61,939 bases of DNA from Pseudomonadota bacterium (GTDB lineage Bacteria; Pseudomonadota; Gammaproteobacteria; Steroidobacterales; Steroidobacteraceae): positions 1 through 61,939 of the forward strand of contig CANGJP010000007.1 in assembly GCA_947454465.1 (NCBI GenBank), in the 5' to 3' direction. Below the pieces are notes generated by a model. It ran no database searches, was not told where the DNA came from, and worked only from the letters and a program-made list of their open reading frames with translations. Shown piece by piece: positions 1-9,001 of this stretch. The number at the start of each line of letters is the position of its first letter. Position 1 is the first letter of the stretch. Made by a program: the position numbers and the translations under genes.

Positions 1-1
1 A

Positions 2-874
2 GTATGCGAACTGGCCCGAAAGCATGTCACTGTTGCGCTTTCAGGGGATGGTGGTGATGAAAGCTTTATTGGGTATCGACGTTATCGGCTGATGGCGATG
101 GAGGAATCGCTGCGATCTAAGATGCCATTGGCATTAAGGCAGTCATTATTTGGGTATTTAGGACGTTGGTATCCGAAGCTCGATTGGGCGCCAAGAATGT
201 TCCGAGCGAAGACGACATTTCAGGCATTGGCACGAAATACTGTAGATGCATATCTTCATGGTGTGTCATTGTCATCAGACGAGATGCGAAATGATTTGTT
301 CTCAGATGGCTTTAAACGTCAATTACAAGGATACAATGCTAGGGAAGTTTTCCATGACCATGTAAAAGAAAAATCATTTGAAGATGGATTGTCGATGGTT
401 CAGTACCTCGACTTCAAAACGTATTTGCCTGGTGATATTTTGACCAAAGTGGATCGTGCGAGTATGGCTCATGGCCTAGAAGTCAGAACTCCATTTCTTG
501 ACTATGAATTTGTTGAATGGGTGTCTGGCTTACCAACTGATATAAAGTTGCACCATGGTATCGGTAAACATGTTCTGAAGGAATCCCTTCGAAAAGTATT
601 GCCTGAAGACGTCCTATTTAGAAAAAAGATGGGGTTTGCTGTACCGATTGATATATGGTTCAGAGGTTCTCTAAATGAGCGAATTCGTTCAGCATTGGAC
701 GCGCCGCATATTCGCGATAGTGATATTTTTGATAGTAACTATTTAGATCGCCTTTTGCGTGAGCATGTTGTTGGGCAGCGGAATCATAGTGCTACTCTTT
801 GGTCTTTGCTCATGTTTGAAGGGTTTGTACGTGCACAAATTTCAGGTAATACTTCGAGAGAATCGAAGAGATGA
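2..874 (+). CDS. Asparagine synthase (glutamine-hydrolysing) type amidotransferase, C-terminal part, cut by the left edge
   Basis: The reading frame is open from base 2, so the true start lies outside the window; the first in-frame Met (base 92) is internal. The visible part begins with VALSGDGGDESFIGYRRY, the conserved ATP/synthetase segment of asparagine synthase C-terminal domains, followed by the typical DFKTYLPGDILTKVDRASMA and LEVRTPFLDYEFVEW stretches. Family role: ATP-dependent amide formation using ammonia released from glutamine by an N-terminal domain, which cannot be seen here. In exosortase-A loci such proteins sit among glycosyltransferases and are thought to amidate sugar acids of the exopolysaccharide; that role is inferred. 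The stop overlaps the start of the next gene (ATGA), so the two are probably translationally coupled. Confidence 0.9.
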   Translation, partial: VCELARKHVTVALSGDGGDESFIGYRRYRLMAMEESLRSKMPLALRQSLFGYLGRWYPKLDWAPRMFRAKTTFQALARNTVDAYLHGVSLSSDEMRNDLFSDGFKRQLQGYNAREVFHDHVKEKSFEDGLSMVQYLDFKTYLPGDILTKVDRASMAHGLEVRTPFLDYEFVEWVSGLPTDIKLHHGIGKHVLKESLRKVLPEDVLFRKKMGFAVPIDIWFRGSLNERIRSALDAPHIRDSDIFDSNYLDRLLREHVVGQRNHSATLWSLLMFEGFVRAQISGNTSRESKR

Positions 875-2067
875 TAAAGGTTTTAACATTCACGAGTCTT
901 TATCCGAACAATAAGCAGCCAAGACTTGGTGTTTTTGTGGCTGAGCGAATGAATAAAATGATCAGCTCGGGCGGTGTTCAGTATCGAGTTGTGGCACCGG
1001 TTCCTTGGTTTCCCCTGGCTTTTGGTCATTTCAAAAAATATAGAATAGAAAGGGAAATACGGCATGAGTACAAAACTGAGTCAGTCTTGGTTGCACACCC
1101 GCGATTCCCGTTAATCCCGAAATTTAGTTCATGGATTAATCCGCTATTGATGGCAATATCAAGTGTTCGCGTCATTAAAAAAATGAGGTCTGAAACAGGA
1201 GATTTTGATGTCATTGATGCGCAATTTGTTTATCCCGATGGTATTGCAGGAGTTTTGCTTGGATTATGGTTTAGGAAGCCGGTGTTGATAACGGCGCGTG
1301 GGTCGGACGTTAATGTTCAGTGCCAAAAAATTGTAAATCGGGCTTGGTTGAATTGGGCAGTAAAAAGATGTTCGGGGTTCATAACCGTATCAATGGCGTT
1401 GAAGAAATCACTTTTGGAATTGAATGTTCCAGAAAGCAAGATCACGGTCTGCCGAAATGGTGTCGATTTGGTCAAATTCAAACCATATAAAGATCGATAT
1501 TTTATTAGAAACCAACTTGGCTTCGATGGATACACGATTCTATCAGTAGGTAATTTAGTCAGTGAGAAAGGGCATGAGTTAACGATTGGCGCATTAGTGG
1601 GATTACCTGAGTGTCGTCTTGTGATTATCGGAGAAGGGCCATTAGAAACGGAATTGAAAAGAATCGCTAAGAAATTATCAGTGAGCGAAAGAATTACATG
1701 GATACCTTATTTAAACCATGAGATGTTGAGTTTTTACTATTCGGCTGCGGATGTGCTGGTTTTAGCGTCATCTCGAGAAGGCATGCCGAATGTAATTCTT
1801 GAATCATTAGCATGCGGTACTAAAGTCATTGCGACTGACGTAGGGGGAGTGTCTGAAGTTATTAATGTCGCTGAAGCGGGTATTTTAATAAAAAATAGAA
1901 CTCCAAAAGCAATTGAGTGTGCTGTTAGGTCACTAATTGATTCTGGTTCTAATCGAGATGAAACAAGGCATTATGCTGAAGGTCTCGGTTGGGATGGTGT
2001 AATTAATGCCCAACTTAATCTATTCAAGAAAGCAATTTTGGTTCTAGATAGAGATGAGAAGCTATGA
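871..2067 (+). CDS. Glycosyltransferase family 4 (GT-B fold)
   Basis: A 398-residue protein with the two-domain GT-B layout. The N-terminal acceptor domain starts MIKVLTFTSLYPNNKQPRLG and contains the DVIDAQFVYPDGIAG strand. The C-terminal domain starts near NGVDLVKFKP and carries the nucleotide-sugar motif EGMPNVILESLACG (E-x7-E type). Family members transfer a sugar from a nucleotide donor to a lipid-linked acceptor at the inner face of the membrane; donor and linkage cannot be read from sequence. The start overlaps the preceding amidotransferase stop by 4 bases and the stop overlaps the next gene's start by 4 bases, so genes 1 to 3 form one tight operon. Confidence 0.93.
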   Translation: MIKVLTFTSLYPNNKQPRLGVFVAERMNKMISSGGVQYRVVAPVPWFPLAFGHFKKYRIEREIRHEYKTESVLVAHPRFPLIPKFSSWINPLLMAISSVRVIKKMRSETGDFDVIDAQFVYPDGIAGVLLGLWFRKPVLITARGSDVNVQCQKIVNRAWLNWAVKRCSGFITVSMALKKSLLELNVPESKITVCRNGVDLVKFKPYKDRYFIRNQLGFDGYTILSVGNLVSEKGHELTIGALVGLPECRLVIIGEGPLETELKRIAKKLSVSERITWIPYLNHEMLSFYYSAADVLVLASSREGMPNVILESLACGTKVIATDVGGVSEVINVAEAGILIKNRTPKAIECAVRSLIDSGSNRDETRHYAEGLGWDGVINAQLNLFKKAILVLDRDEKL

Positions 2068-3260
2068 AAATACTGCATGTATTCGATCATTCAGTGCCAG
2101 TAAGTAGCGGCTATTCTTTACGTAGCTTAGCAATTTTAAAAAACCAGCGAGCGCTAGGTATTGATACAGTTCAGCTTACGGGACCTAAGCAGGGCCTAGA
2201 TCATGAGCATGATGAATTGATTGGCGCATTTAATTTCAAGAGAACTAAGAAAAATAGTGGGTTAATGCAGCGAATTCCTGTGTTGAACCAACTAGATGAT
2301 ATACATGCCTTGAGGCGCAGGCTTGCCAGTGTCATTAGCGATGAAAACCCTGATTTGTTGCATGTTCATTCGCCTTGTTTAAATGGACTGGCTGCATTGG
2401 GTCATGGGCTTCCAGTGTTGTACGAGATGCGTGCCAGTTGGGAGGACGGGGCTGTATGTAACGGCACCACCACCGAAGGAAGTATTAGATACAAGGTTTC
2501 ACGTGAGTTAGAGACTTATGTGCTTAAGCGGGCGAATGGTATAGTCACAATATGTGATGGTTTGCGTGATGATGTAGCAAATCGTGGTATTGATTCTTCT
2601 AAAATAACAGTTGTTCCAAACGCAGTTGATTTGGACTCATTTCTAGCAGATGGCCCCACGGTATCGATTGATTCGATGCGAGAATCTATGGGATTAGTAG
2701 GGTGCTATGTTATAGCCTTTTTTGGCTCTTATTTTCCATGGGAGGGGTTGCCTTTCTTAATTCAGGCAATGCCAACAATTCTGAAATCTCATCCTAAGAT
2801 TAAATTGCTGCTGGTTGGCGGTGGAAGTGATGAGTCTAAGCTGAGAAATATGGTGGAAGAATTAGGTTTGACAAATGACGTGCTCTTTAAAAATAGAATT
2901 CCACATAATGAAATCAGTGCATTGTATAGAATGGTGGATGCATTAGTTTATCCCCGTCCATCTATAAGGTTGACAGAAATTGTCACGCCTCTAAAGCCGC
3001 TCGAGGCGATGGCGATGGGTAAAGTTGTTATTGCTTCTGATGTTGGTGGGCATAAAGAACTGATTCAAGATAGGCAGACAGGGCTGTTATTTAAGGCTGG
3101 AGATTTGTTTTCATTTGTTAATTTACTATTGTCTATAATTGACGACAATGAATTGAAAGATAGATTAATAAAAAATGCTTATTCATATGTTCGTAGTGAA
3201 AGAACTTGGAGTGGGTCCGTTTTAAAATACCTTCCAATTTACGAGCGGTTGTTGAATTAA
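2064..3260 (+). CDS. Exosortase A-associated family 4 glycosyltransferase
   Basis: A 398-residue GT-B glycosyltransferase. The N-terminus (MKILHVFDHSVPVSSGYSLR, then LAILKNQRALGIDTVQLTGPKQ) and the C-terminal donor-site stretch LTEIVTPLKPLEAMAMGKVV with ASDVGGHKEL match, from memory, the glycosyltransferase family that accompanies exosortase A / PEP-CTERM loci (Daro_2409 type). It probably adds a sugar to the growing lipid-linked repeat unit. It overlaps the upstream glycosyltransferase by ATGA and is followed after 15 bases by the deacetylase fusion. This is one of the stronger reasons to assign the region to an exosortase-A-type exopolysaccharide locus, although the exosortase gene is not in the window. 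Confidence 0.9.
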   Translation: MKILHVFDHSVPVSSGYSLRSLAILKNQRALGIDTVQLTGPKQGLDHEHDELIGAFNFKRTKKNSGLMQRIPVLNQLDDIHALRRRLASVISDENPDLLHVHSPCLNGLAALGHGLPVLYEMRASWEDGAVCNGTTTEGSIRYKVSRELETYVLKRANGIVTICDGLRDDVANRGIDSSKITVVPNAVDLDSFLADGPTVSIDSMRESMGLVGCYVIAFFGSYFPWEGLPFLIQAMPTILKSHPKIKLLLVGGGSDESKLRNMVEELGLTNDVLFKNRIPHNEISALYRMVDALVYPRPSIRLTEIVTPLKPLEAMAMGKVVIASDVGGHKELIQDRQTGLLFKAGDLFSFVNLLLSIIDDNELKDRLIKNAYSYVRSERTWSGSVLKYLPIYERLLN

Positions 3261-3275
3261 GCGGGTAATTTAAAT

Positions 3276-5552
3276 ATGGAAAAATTATCTGCGATTAGTA
3301 AGTTTGGATTGCGTGCTCTAGCAAATTTTTCAAATCATATGGCGCGCTCTCCGTCGTTAGTTGTGCTTACTTATCATAGAGTACTGCCTGTACCTGATCC
3401 GATATTTCCAGACGAGCCTGATGTTGTGCTATTTGCTCAGCAAATTGATCTGCTGACTTCGTTGTTTAATATATTGCCACTTCATGAAGCTGTTAAACTC
3501 CAACAGGAATCTAAACTTCCTTCCAGATCCATATGTATTACTTTTGATGATGGATACGCTAATAATTATACCGTAGCAGCTCCAATACTTTACAGAAAAA
3601 AAATACCCGCCACTGTGTTTGTCTCCACTGGTTTTATTGGTAATGGAAGAATGTGGAACGACACTATTATCGAATTGGTTCGAGCTGCCAATGATAAGTT
3701 GGATCTAACTCGGTATGGGCTAGGTACTCATGATATTTCAAACTTTTCGCTGAAGCGGTCTACTATCGATTATTTGCTTTCTAAAATAAAATATCATGAT
3801 CCGAAATATAGGCTTGATTTGGTTAATAGAATTGCCAATGACTTTGGTTATGAGCTGCCTAATAATTTCATGCTGACTGAGCAACAGATAATTAGCTTGC
3901 ATAAGCAGGGTATTGAAATTGGTGCGCATACCGTGACTCACCCAATTCTAGCTACTCTTGATGAGGATCGAGCTCGGCATGAAATTATGCAAAGTAAGCT
4001 TTGTCTAGAAGAGATTATAGGGGATAAAGTCAACTCCTTCGCTTACCCCAATGGTCGTCCGGGTTATGACTACCAGCATAGGCATGTAAGATTGGTTCAA
4101 AGTTGTGGATATGGCTGTGCTGTAACAACTTCAAGAGGCTCCTTTGATAAAAAGGGCGACCCCTTTCAGATTCCGCGCATTGCTCCGTGGGATAAGTCTT
4201 CACTTAAGTATGCTGCGAGAGTAATAAGAACATACATGCAGCCAGCCAGGCATATTCTAAAAGATACATCTAATATTTCTGTCGAAAACCGACCCATTCC
4301 CATCAAATCATCAACTAAGAAGCTATTATTTATCGCTTATCATTTCCCGCCAGTACAAGCGAGTACGGGTGTAATTAGAATTCTTTCCTTTGCTAAGTAC
4401 CTTAAGCAATTAGGTTGGGAATCTGTGATTATGACGGTAAATAAGAATGCTTATGAGCATATTCGGTGTGAAAACTACGAATTAATTCCTGATGGATTGC
4501 ATGCAGTAAGGAGTAAAGCATTTGATGCTAAAAGACATTTTTCTTTGTTTGGTCAATATCCAAGTTTATTTAGTATTCCAGATCGTTGGCAGACTTGGAT
4601 TCCATTTGGTGTGATCGACACAGTCAGAAGAGTGCGTAGTTGGAAGCCTAGGTTGATTATGTCTACGTATCCCATTTCGAGTGCGCATTGGATTGCTTAC
4701 TTTGTGCATAAGATTACTGGTATTAATTGGGTTGCAGATATTCGAGACCCTTTGTATAGAGAAGACTTATCCGAAGGTAGTATAATTAACAGATTGCTGT
4801 TAATTCTGGAGCGAAAAATATTTAAGAATGCATCTAGAGTTATTGTTACAACTAATGCATTGGCTAATATCTATAAAGATAGATATCCATTATATAATTC
4901 CGACAATATTATCAAGCTGAGCAATGGTTTTGATCCTGAATTATTGGATGCTGCTGCTCTGAGCAGCAAGTGCTTAAAAAAATCTCATAAAATGCAAATT
5001 TTGCATTCAGGTATTTTGTATCCGCATGGAAGAAATCCTTATTCAATTCTGATTGCGCTTTCTGAATTATTTAATGATGGCTTAATTGATAAAAGTCGTG
5101 TCGAGTTCTGTTTCAGAGCTGCAGGTAATGAGGCTGTTTATATCGATATGGTTGCTAAATTGGGCTTATCGGAAACAGTTCACTTTCTACCAGTCATTCC
5201 TTATCGAGATGCGCTTTCTGAAATTTACAACGCAGATGGTGTGCTATTAATTCAAGGTGGTGTTTTTAATAAACAGATTCCAGCTAAATTGTACGAGTAT
5301 CTCTATTATGGTAGGCCTATATTAGCCTTGGTTGATTCAGGGGGCGAAACCCATGATTTCCTCAGGGAATTGGGAGTTTTGGATGTATGCCAACCTGACG
5401 ATGTGTCTCAGATAAAGAAAGCATTATTAAACTTTTTGCATTCTATAGAAGGTTCAGTGGCTTATGTGGTTCCTAAGAACAAAATATTAAATTATTCAAG
5501 AAAGGCATTGACTGCAAAACTGGCAATGATTCTAGATAGTATTGTGGTATGA
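3276..5552 (+). CDS. Fusion protein: polysaccharide deacetylase (NodB) + family 4 glycosyltransferase
   Basis: A 758-residue protein with two enzymes in one chain. Residues ~27-325 are a NodB-type polysaccharide deacetylase: VVLTYHRVLP at the start, the metal/catalytic motif TFDDGYANN (Asp91, Asp92), H-x3-H at His218/His222 in GAHTVTHP, and the late RIAPWD motif. After a linker of about 20 residues, residues ~348-758 are a GT-B glycosyltransferase starting KKLLFIAYHFPPVQ. That half is clearly paralogous to the stand-alone glycosyltransferase at 14301-15551. The deacetylase would remove N-acetyl groups from sugars (family role), coupled here to a transferase; the order of the two steps is unknown. 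No signal peptide is visible, so a cytoplasmic or membrane-edge location is likely. No stop or frameshift separates the halves. Confidence 0.92.
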   Translation: MEKLSAISKFGLRALANFSNHMARSPSLVVLTYHRVLPVPDPIFPDEPDVVLFAQQIDLLTSLFNILPLHEAVKLQQESKLPSRSICITFDDGYANNYTVAAPILYRKKIPATVFVSTGFIGNGRMWNDTIIELVRAANDKLDLTRYGLGTHDISNFSLKRSTIDYLLSKIKYHDPKYRLDLVNRIANDFGYELPNNFMLTEQQIISLHKQGIEIGAHTVTHPILATLDEDRARHEIMQSKLCLEEIIGDKVNSFAYPNGRPGYDYQHRHVRLVQSCGYGCAVTTSRGSFDKKGDPFQIPRIAPWDKSSLKYAARVIRTYMQPARHILKDTSNISVENRPIPIKSSTKKLLFIAYHFPPVQASTGVIRILSFAKYLKQLGWESVIMTVNKNAYEHIRCENYELIPDGLHAVRSKAFDAKRHFSLFGQYPSLFSIPDRWQTWIPFGVIDTVRRVRSWKPRLIMSTYPISSAHWIAYFVHKITGINWVADIRDPLYREDLSEGSIINRLLLILERKIFKNASRVIVTTNALANIYKDRYPLYNSDNIIKLSNGFDPELLDAAALSSKCLKKSHKMQILHSGILYPHGRNPYSILIALSELFNDGLIDKSRVEFCFRAAGNEAVYIDMVAKLGLSETVHFLPVIPYRDALSEIYNADGVLLIQGGVFNKQIPAKLYEYLYYGRPILALVDSGGETHDFLRELGVLDVCQPDDVSQIKKALLNFLHSIEGSVAYVVPKNKILNYSRKALTAKLAMILDSIVV

Positions 5553-5575
5553 CCATTTAATACAATCGACGCATC

Positions 5576-7393
5576 TCATCTACTATGTATTTTTAGCCAT
5601 GCCTCTAGCATCGCTAAATCCCAAATCGCATATCCAAAGTAAGATGCATGCCCTTCTTGGTGTTCTTTTATTATGCTATCAATAAAGTTATTTCGAACAA
5701 TATGACGCTTCTTTAAATCATGAAGATGTGTATAGATCAGTTCTTTTAGCGGTTCGTGTGTTTTCAGCCATACCCCAAATGGCAAGCCAAACCCGTGCTT
5801 TGGTTTATTGATGATCTCATTAGGCAAAAAGCCTGTTACTGCTTTCTTATAAAATGACCTCAGCGCCATGCCTTCAATCTTTTTATTGGGAGGAATTTTG
5901 ATGGATAAATCGATCACCCGTTGATCTAGCATCGGATAGCTGACCTTCACTCCCGCTAGTTCACACATGGTGCCCACTTTTCTAAGATCGTTATCTGACA
6001 GAGTAAAATGCCAATCGTAGTACAGCATCTGATGCAGCATCGTATTTGAAGGGGCGGATCGATACACTTCATCCATGATTTCAATGGGGGCCCTGGGATT
6101 GATCGAATTAGCGAATTCAGGGTCCAGCATCGTTTCTGTGCCATTGCGATAGATGAAATTCCAAGATTCGAGTCGCTCTGGTAGGGGGATTTTGGCTTGA
6201 TCTACGTAACTGCGAAGCTTTCTTAACGGCATAAAACCCGATTCTGTTGGAATAATTTTTGAGACGGGTTCGATTAAATGCCTTCGCCATGTGTATGGGA
6301 TTCGTTGATACAGTTCAAATACTCGTTGTTTTACATAGCGTTCATTACCTCCAAAAATTTCATCGCCACCATCGCCAGCCAGTAGGTGGTTAATGCCTTG
6401 TTCTCGGGCGCGTAGAGCGCACAAGTAAGTAGGCACTGCTGAGGAGTTTCCGAAGGGTTCGTCATAGGCTTTAGCGATAAGTGGGAATGCTGAGACGACG
6501 TCTTCAGGGGTGACGTGATATTCAAAGGGGTTACAATTGAAGTGTTTTGAGGCAATCCGTGCATAATTCAATTCGTCATATGCATCGACGCCAAATCCCA
6601 TTGAGAACGTGCGGGCGGGTGTCCTGCTGACTTTAGCCAGCATACCGGTCACTGTAGAGCTGTCCAATCCTCCACTTAAGAAAGATCCTGTGTGTTCATC
6701 AGGCGAGCAGTCTTCTACTGCGTTTTGCAGTCCTTGGAGTAGATCGTGTTGCCATTCTGAAAATTGCCCTTCACGGGATGACTCAGCAAAACTTGGCCGC
6801 CAGTAGCGATGGATTGCCAGGCGACCTTGTTCAAAGAATGCTGCCGTGCCAGGGCGTAATTTATGTACTCCTTGATAAATTGTATTGGGGGCTGGGATCA
6901 TGTGCATGAGTAGAAAATCGTAAAGGGCCTGCTGGCTTATGTTGAATTTGCACAGAGGCGAATGCGCTAGGGATTCTGCTGACGTAGCAAAACCAATGGC
7001 ACCATCATGAACGGTATAGGTCATACGTTCGATTCCCATGCGGTCGATCGCTAGGATTACCCGTCCTTTTTTAGAATCGATGAGCGCCAGGCTAAATCCG
7101 CCTTGGATATGGTTTAGGAAGTCATCATCAAATTGGCGGTAAGCGCGTAATAAGGTTTCTGCGGGAGGGGCAGGCTTTAAATGGCCGCCTGCATTGTTCC
7201 AATAGGCCTGGCCACTCAAGATCGCGACTAATCCTGAGTCACTGGCCACGGAAGACCCTGTTACGGCGTAGCTAAACGGTGTATTGGCGAATTCAGGAGT
7301 GTAGGGGGTGGATCCCAGGCGAGTGAGGTACTGTTGCCAGTCTAATTGGCCTAAATCAGGTCGTGTAGTTCCAGCAAATCCTAATAATTTCAT
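5576..7393 (-). CDS. Asparagine synthase-like amide synthetase lacking the glutaminase nucleophile Cys
   Basis: A 605-residue protein with full-length asparagine synthase layout: an N-terminal Ntn-glutaminase-like domain (~1-200) and a C-terminal synthetase domain with the ATP-pyrophosphatase loop SGGLDSS (240-246) and LLAGDGGDEIFGGNERY. The N-terminus is MKLLGFAGTT instead of Met-Cys-Gly, and there is no Cys before residue 148, so the glutaminase nucleophile is missing. An in-frame TAA lies one codon upstream of the ATG, which excludes a longer start with a Cys. Known relatives without this Cys (beta-lactam synthetase, carbapenam synthetase) form amides without glutamine hydrolysis. This protein may use free ammonia or another amine. 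It converges with the fusion gene on its left (23-base gap) and is divergent from the GT2 gene. Confidence 0.9.
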   Translation of the reverse strand: MKLLGFAGTTRPDLGQLDWQQYLTRLGSTPYTPEFANTPFSYAVTGSSVASDSGLVAILSGQAYWNNAGGHLKPAPPAETLLRAYRQFDDDFLNHIQGGFSLALIDSKKGRVILAIDRMGIERMTYTVHDGAIGFATSAESLAHSPLCKFNISQQALYDFLLMHMIPAPNTIYQGVHKLRPGTAAFFEQGRLAIHRYWRPSFAESSREGQFSEWQHDLLQGLQNAVEDCSPDEHTGSFLSGGLDSSTVTGMLAKVSRTPARTFSMGFGVDAYDELNYARIASKHFNCNPFEYHVTPEDVVSAFPLIAKAYDEPFGNSSAVPTYLCALRAREQGINHLLAGDGGDEIFGGNERYVKQRVFELYQRIPYTWRRHLIEPVSKIIPTESGFMPLRKLRSYVDQAKIPLPERLESWNFIYRNGTETMLDPEFANSINPRAPIEIMDEVYRSAPSNTMLHQMLYYDWHFTLSDNDLRKVGTMCELAGVKVSYPMLDQRVIDLSIKIPPNKKIEGMALRSFYKKAVTGFLPNEIINKPKHGFGLPFGVWLKTHEPLKELIYTHLHDLKKRHIVRNNFIDSIIKEHQEGHASYFGYAIWDLAMLEAWLKIHSR

Positions 7394-7566
7394 TCCTTAA
7401 ACCTTAAGTTACGCGGCAGGGCTGTTCCAAGGCTAACTATAGAGGATCTGAAAATTGCAAACTTTGAACTGAATCAGATGTTCGCTACTCGCTTGTCCGT
7501 TATCCTACCTCTACTGCGTTCGATCTGTTGGAAGAAATTAAACAAAAATTGTGGAGTTGAGTCTGG

Positions 7567-8709
7567 ATGGAAACGACATTTTGGATACTGGTTGGATTGA
7601 TTCTCTATGTGTATGCGGGATATCCCATCCTGCTCTGGGGGATTAGGGCATTGGGGTTGGGTAAGCCTGTTTTGGTGGGCGTTCTGGAGCCGACGGTGAC
7701 GATCTTGATCTCGGCTTATAACGAAGTTAAGGTGATTTCAGAGAAAATCAACAACTGCATCTCATTGGATTATCCTTCAGAAAAACTAGAGATCATTGTG
7801 ATTTCTGACTGTTCGAGTGATGGAACAGATGAGGCCGTTCTAGCATTGGGGTTGCCTAACGTTAAGTTATTGAGAATGTCTGATCGAGGTGGCAAAACAG
7901 CTGGTCTGAATGCGGCACTAGAAGTAGCTATCGGAGAAATTGTTGTGTTCTCTGATGCTAATGCCATGTATGAGCATCAGTCATTACGGAACTTAGTTCG
8001 AAATTTTCATGATCCTACTGTGGGGTCTGTGGTGGGGGAATCTACCTATGCTGATGCTGAAGGTAATGCTCAGGAAAATGAGTCCCTTTATTGGAGATAT
8101 GAAACCGGTATTAAACTGCTGGAAACTCGCATCGGATCTGTAGTTGGAGGAGATGGAGCCATCTACGCAATTCGCAAAAAACTTTATAAGGCTATGCGCT
8201 CTGATGCGTTATCCGACTTCGTGAATCCTATTCAAATAGTGATGAGTGGCTACCGCTGTATTTATGAACCTGCTGCTAGGTCTATTGAAGACGCTACAGA
8301 TAATCTAGAAAAAGAGTTTCGACGCAAGGTCAGAATAGTGAACCGTGCTTGGCGTGCTTTATGGGCTATGCCATCAGTTATGAATCCAATGAGATACGGC
8401 TTATTCTCTATTGAAGTCATATCCCATAAATTACTCAGATGGCTGGTACCTGCGATGTTGTTCTTGATGCTCTTGGTCAGTACCCAACTGGCTACGGAAG
8501 GCTGGGTATATGTTGTAGCCTTGATCGCTCAAATGGTGCTGTATGGTTGTGCAATGGGGGGGTATTTGAAGCGAAAAAGCAACTCTATGCCGAAATTTTT
8601 CGCTGTCCCATACTATTTTTGCCTTGTAAACTACGCGAGTGCGCGCGGTATTGTTGAGGCATTTTTCGGTAAAACCTACACAACATGGAATACCCCAAGA
8701 ACGATCTAA
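7567..8709 (+). CDS. Membrane-anchored family 2 glycosyltransferase
   Basis: A 380-residue protein with one N-terminal membrane segment (~4-25, FWILVGLILYVYAGYPILLW), a GT-A catalytic domain and about two or three C-terminal membrane segments (~285-345). Catalytic signatures are ILISAYNEVKVISEKINNC, ISDCSSDGTDEAV, FSDANAMYEHQSL and a GGDGAIYAI acceptor segment, followed by RKVRIVNRAWRAL, which stands where processive enzymes have (Q/R)xxRW. The layout resembles polymerising or chain-initiating GT2 enzymes (COG1215 type) acting at the inner membrane. A GGAG ribosome site precedes the ATG. It heads the + strand group that continues into the carrier protein and hydrolases. Confidence 0.9.
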   Translation: METTFWILVGLILYVYAGYPILLWGIRALGLGKPVLVGVLEPTVTILISAYNEVKVISEKINNCISLDYPSEKLEIIVISDCSSDGTDEAVLALGLPNVKLLRMSDRGGKTAGLNAALEVAIGEIVVFSDANAMYEHQSLRNLVRNFHDPTVGSVVGESTYADAEGNAQENESLYWRYETGIKLLETRIGSVVGGDGAIYAIRKKLYKAMRSDALSDFVNPIQIVMSGYRCIYEPAARSIEDATDNLEKEFRRKVRIVNRAWRALWAMPSVMNPMRYGLFSIEVISHKLLRWLVPAMLFLMLLVSTQLATEGWVYVVALIAQMVLYGCAMGGYLKRKSNSMPKFFAVPYYFCLVNYASARGIVEAFFGKTYTTWNTPRTI

Positions 8710-8749
8710 ATGCTGCGTTGTGATACATCAGATCAATGAGTGAAATTAA

Positions 8750-9001
8750 ATGACGACGTTAGAGCAAGTGAGAGCTATCTTGCGTGATGCCTTGAGTTTG
8801 GGAAGTAGAGCGGATGGGTTGGATGCGCCCAGTCCATTGCTAGGTGCTATTCCTGAATTCGATTCGATGGCGGTTGTGGCGGTGCTCACGATGCTGGAAG
8901 ATCAGTTTGGCTTCACGGTAGAAGATGATGAGGTTTCAGCAGATGTATTTCAAACGTTGGGTGCCTTGGTGGAATTTGTTGACTGGAAGTTGAGTGCGTG
9001 A
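8750..9001 (+). CDS. Acyl carrier protein, exosortase A-associated type
   Basis: An 83-residue protein with the size and helical pattern of an acyl/peptidyl carrier protein. The phosphopantetheine attachment site is Ser39 in PEFDSMAVVAV, followed by LEDQFGFTVEDDEV (helix II/III acidic patch). It would hold an acyl or aminoacyl group as a thioester after modification by a phosphopantetheinyl transferase, not seen here. The next gene starts inside its stop codon (GTGA overlap), so it is tightly coupled to the two hydrolases. The matching AMP-forming ligase that could load it lies at 20635-22230 on the other strand. It is distinct from a fatty-acid-synthesis AcpP: it lacks the DSLD core and is not next to fabH in this window. 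Confidence 0.88.
   Translation: MTTLEQVRAILRDALSLGSRADGLDAPSPLLGAIPEFDSMAVVAVLTMLEDQFGFTVEDDEVSADVFQTLGALVEFVDWKLSA

Noticed and set aside
8750-9001. Carrier protein as the fatty-acid AcpP
   Set aside because: It lacks the DSLD core, sits beside exosortase-A-type hydrolases and is far from fabH; a dedicated carrier fits better.
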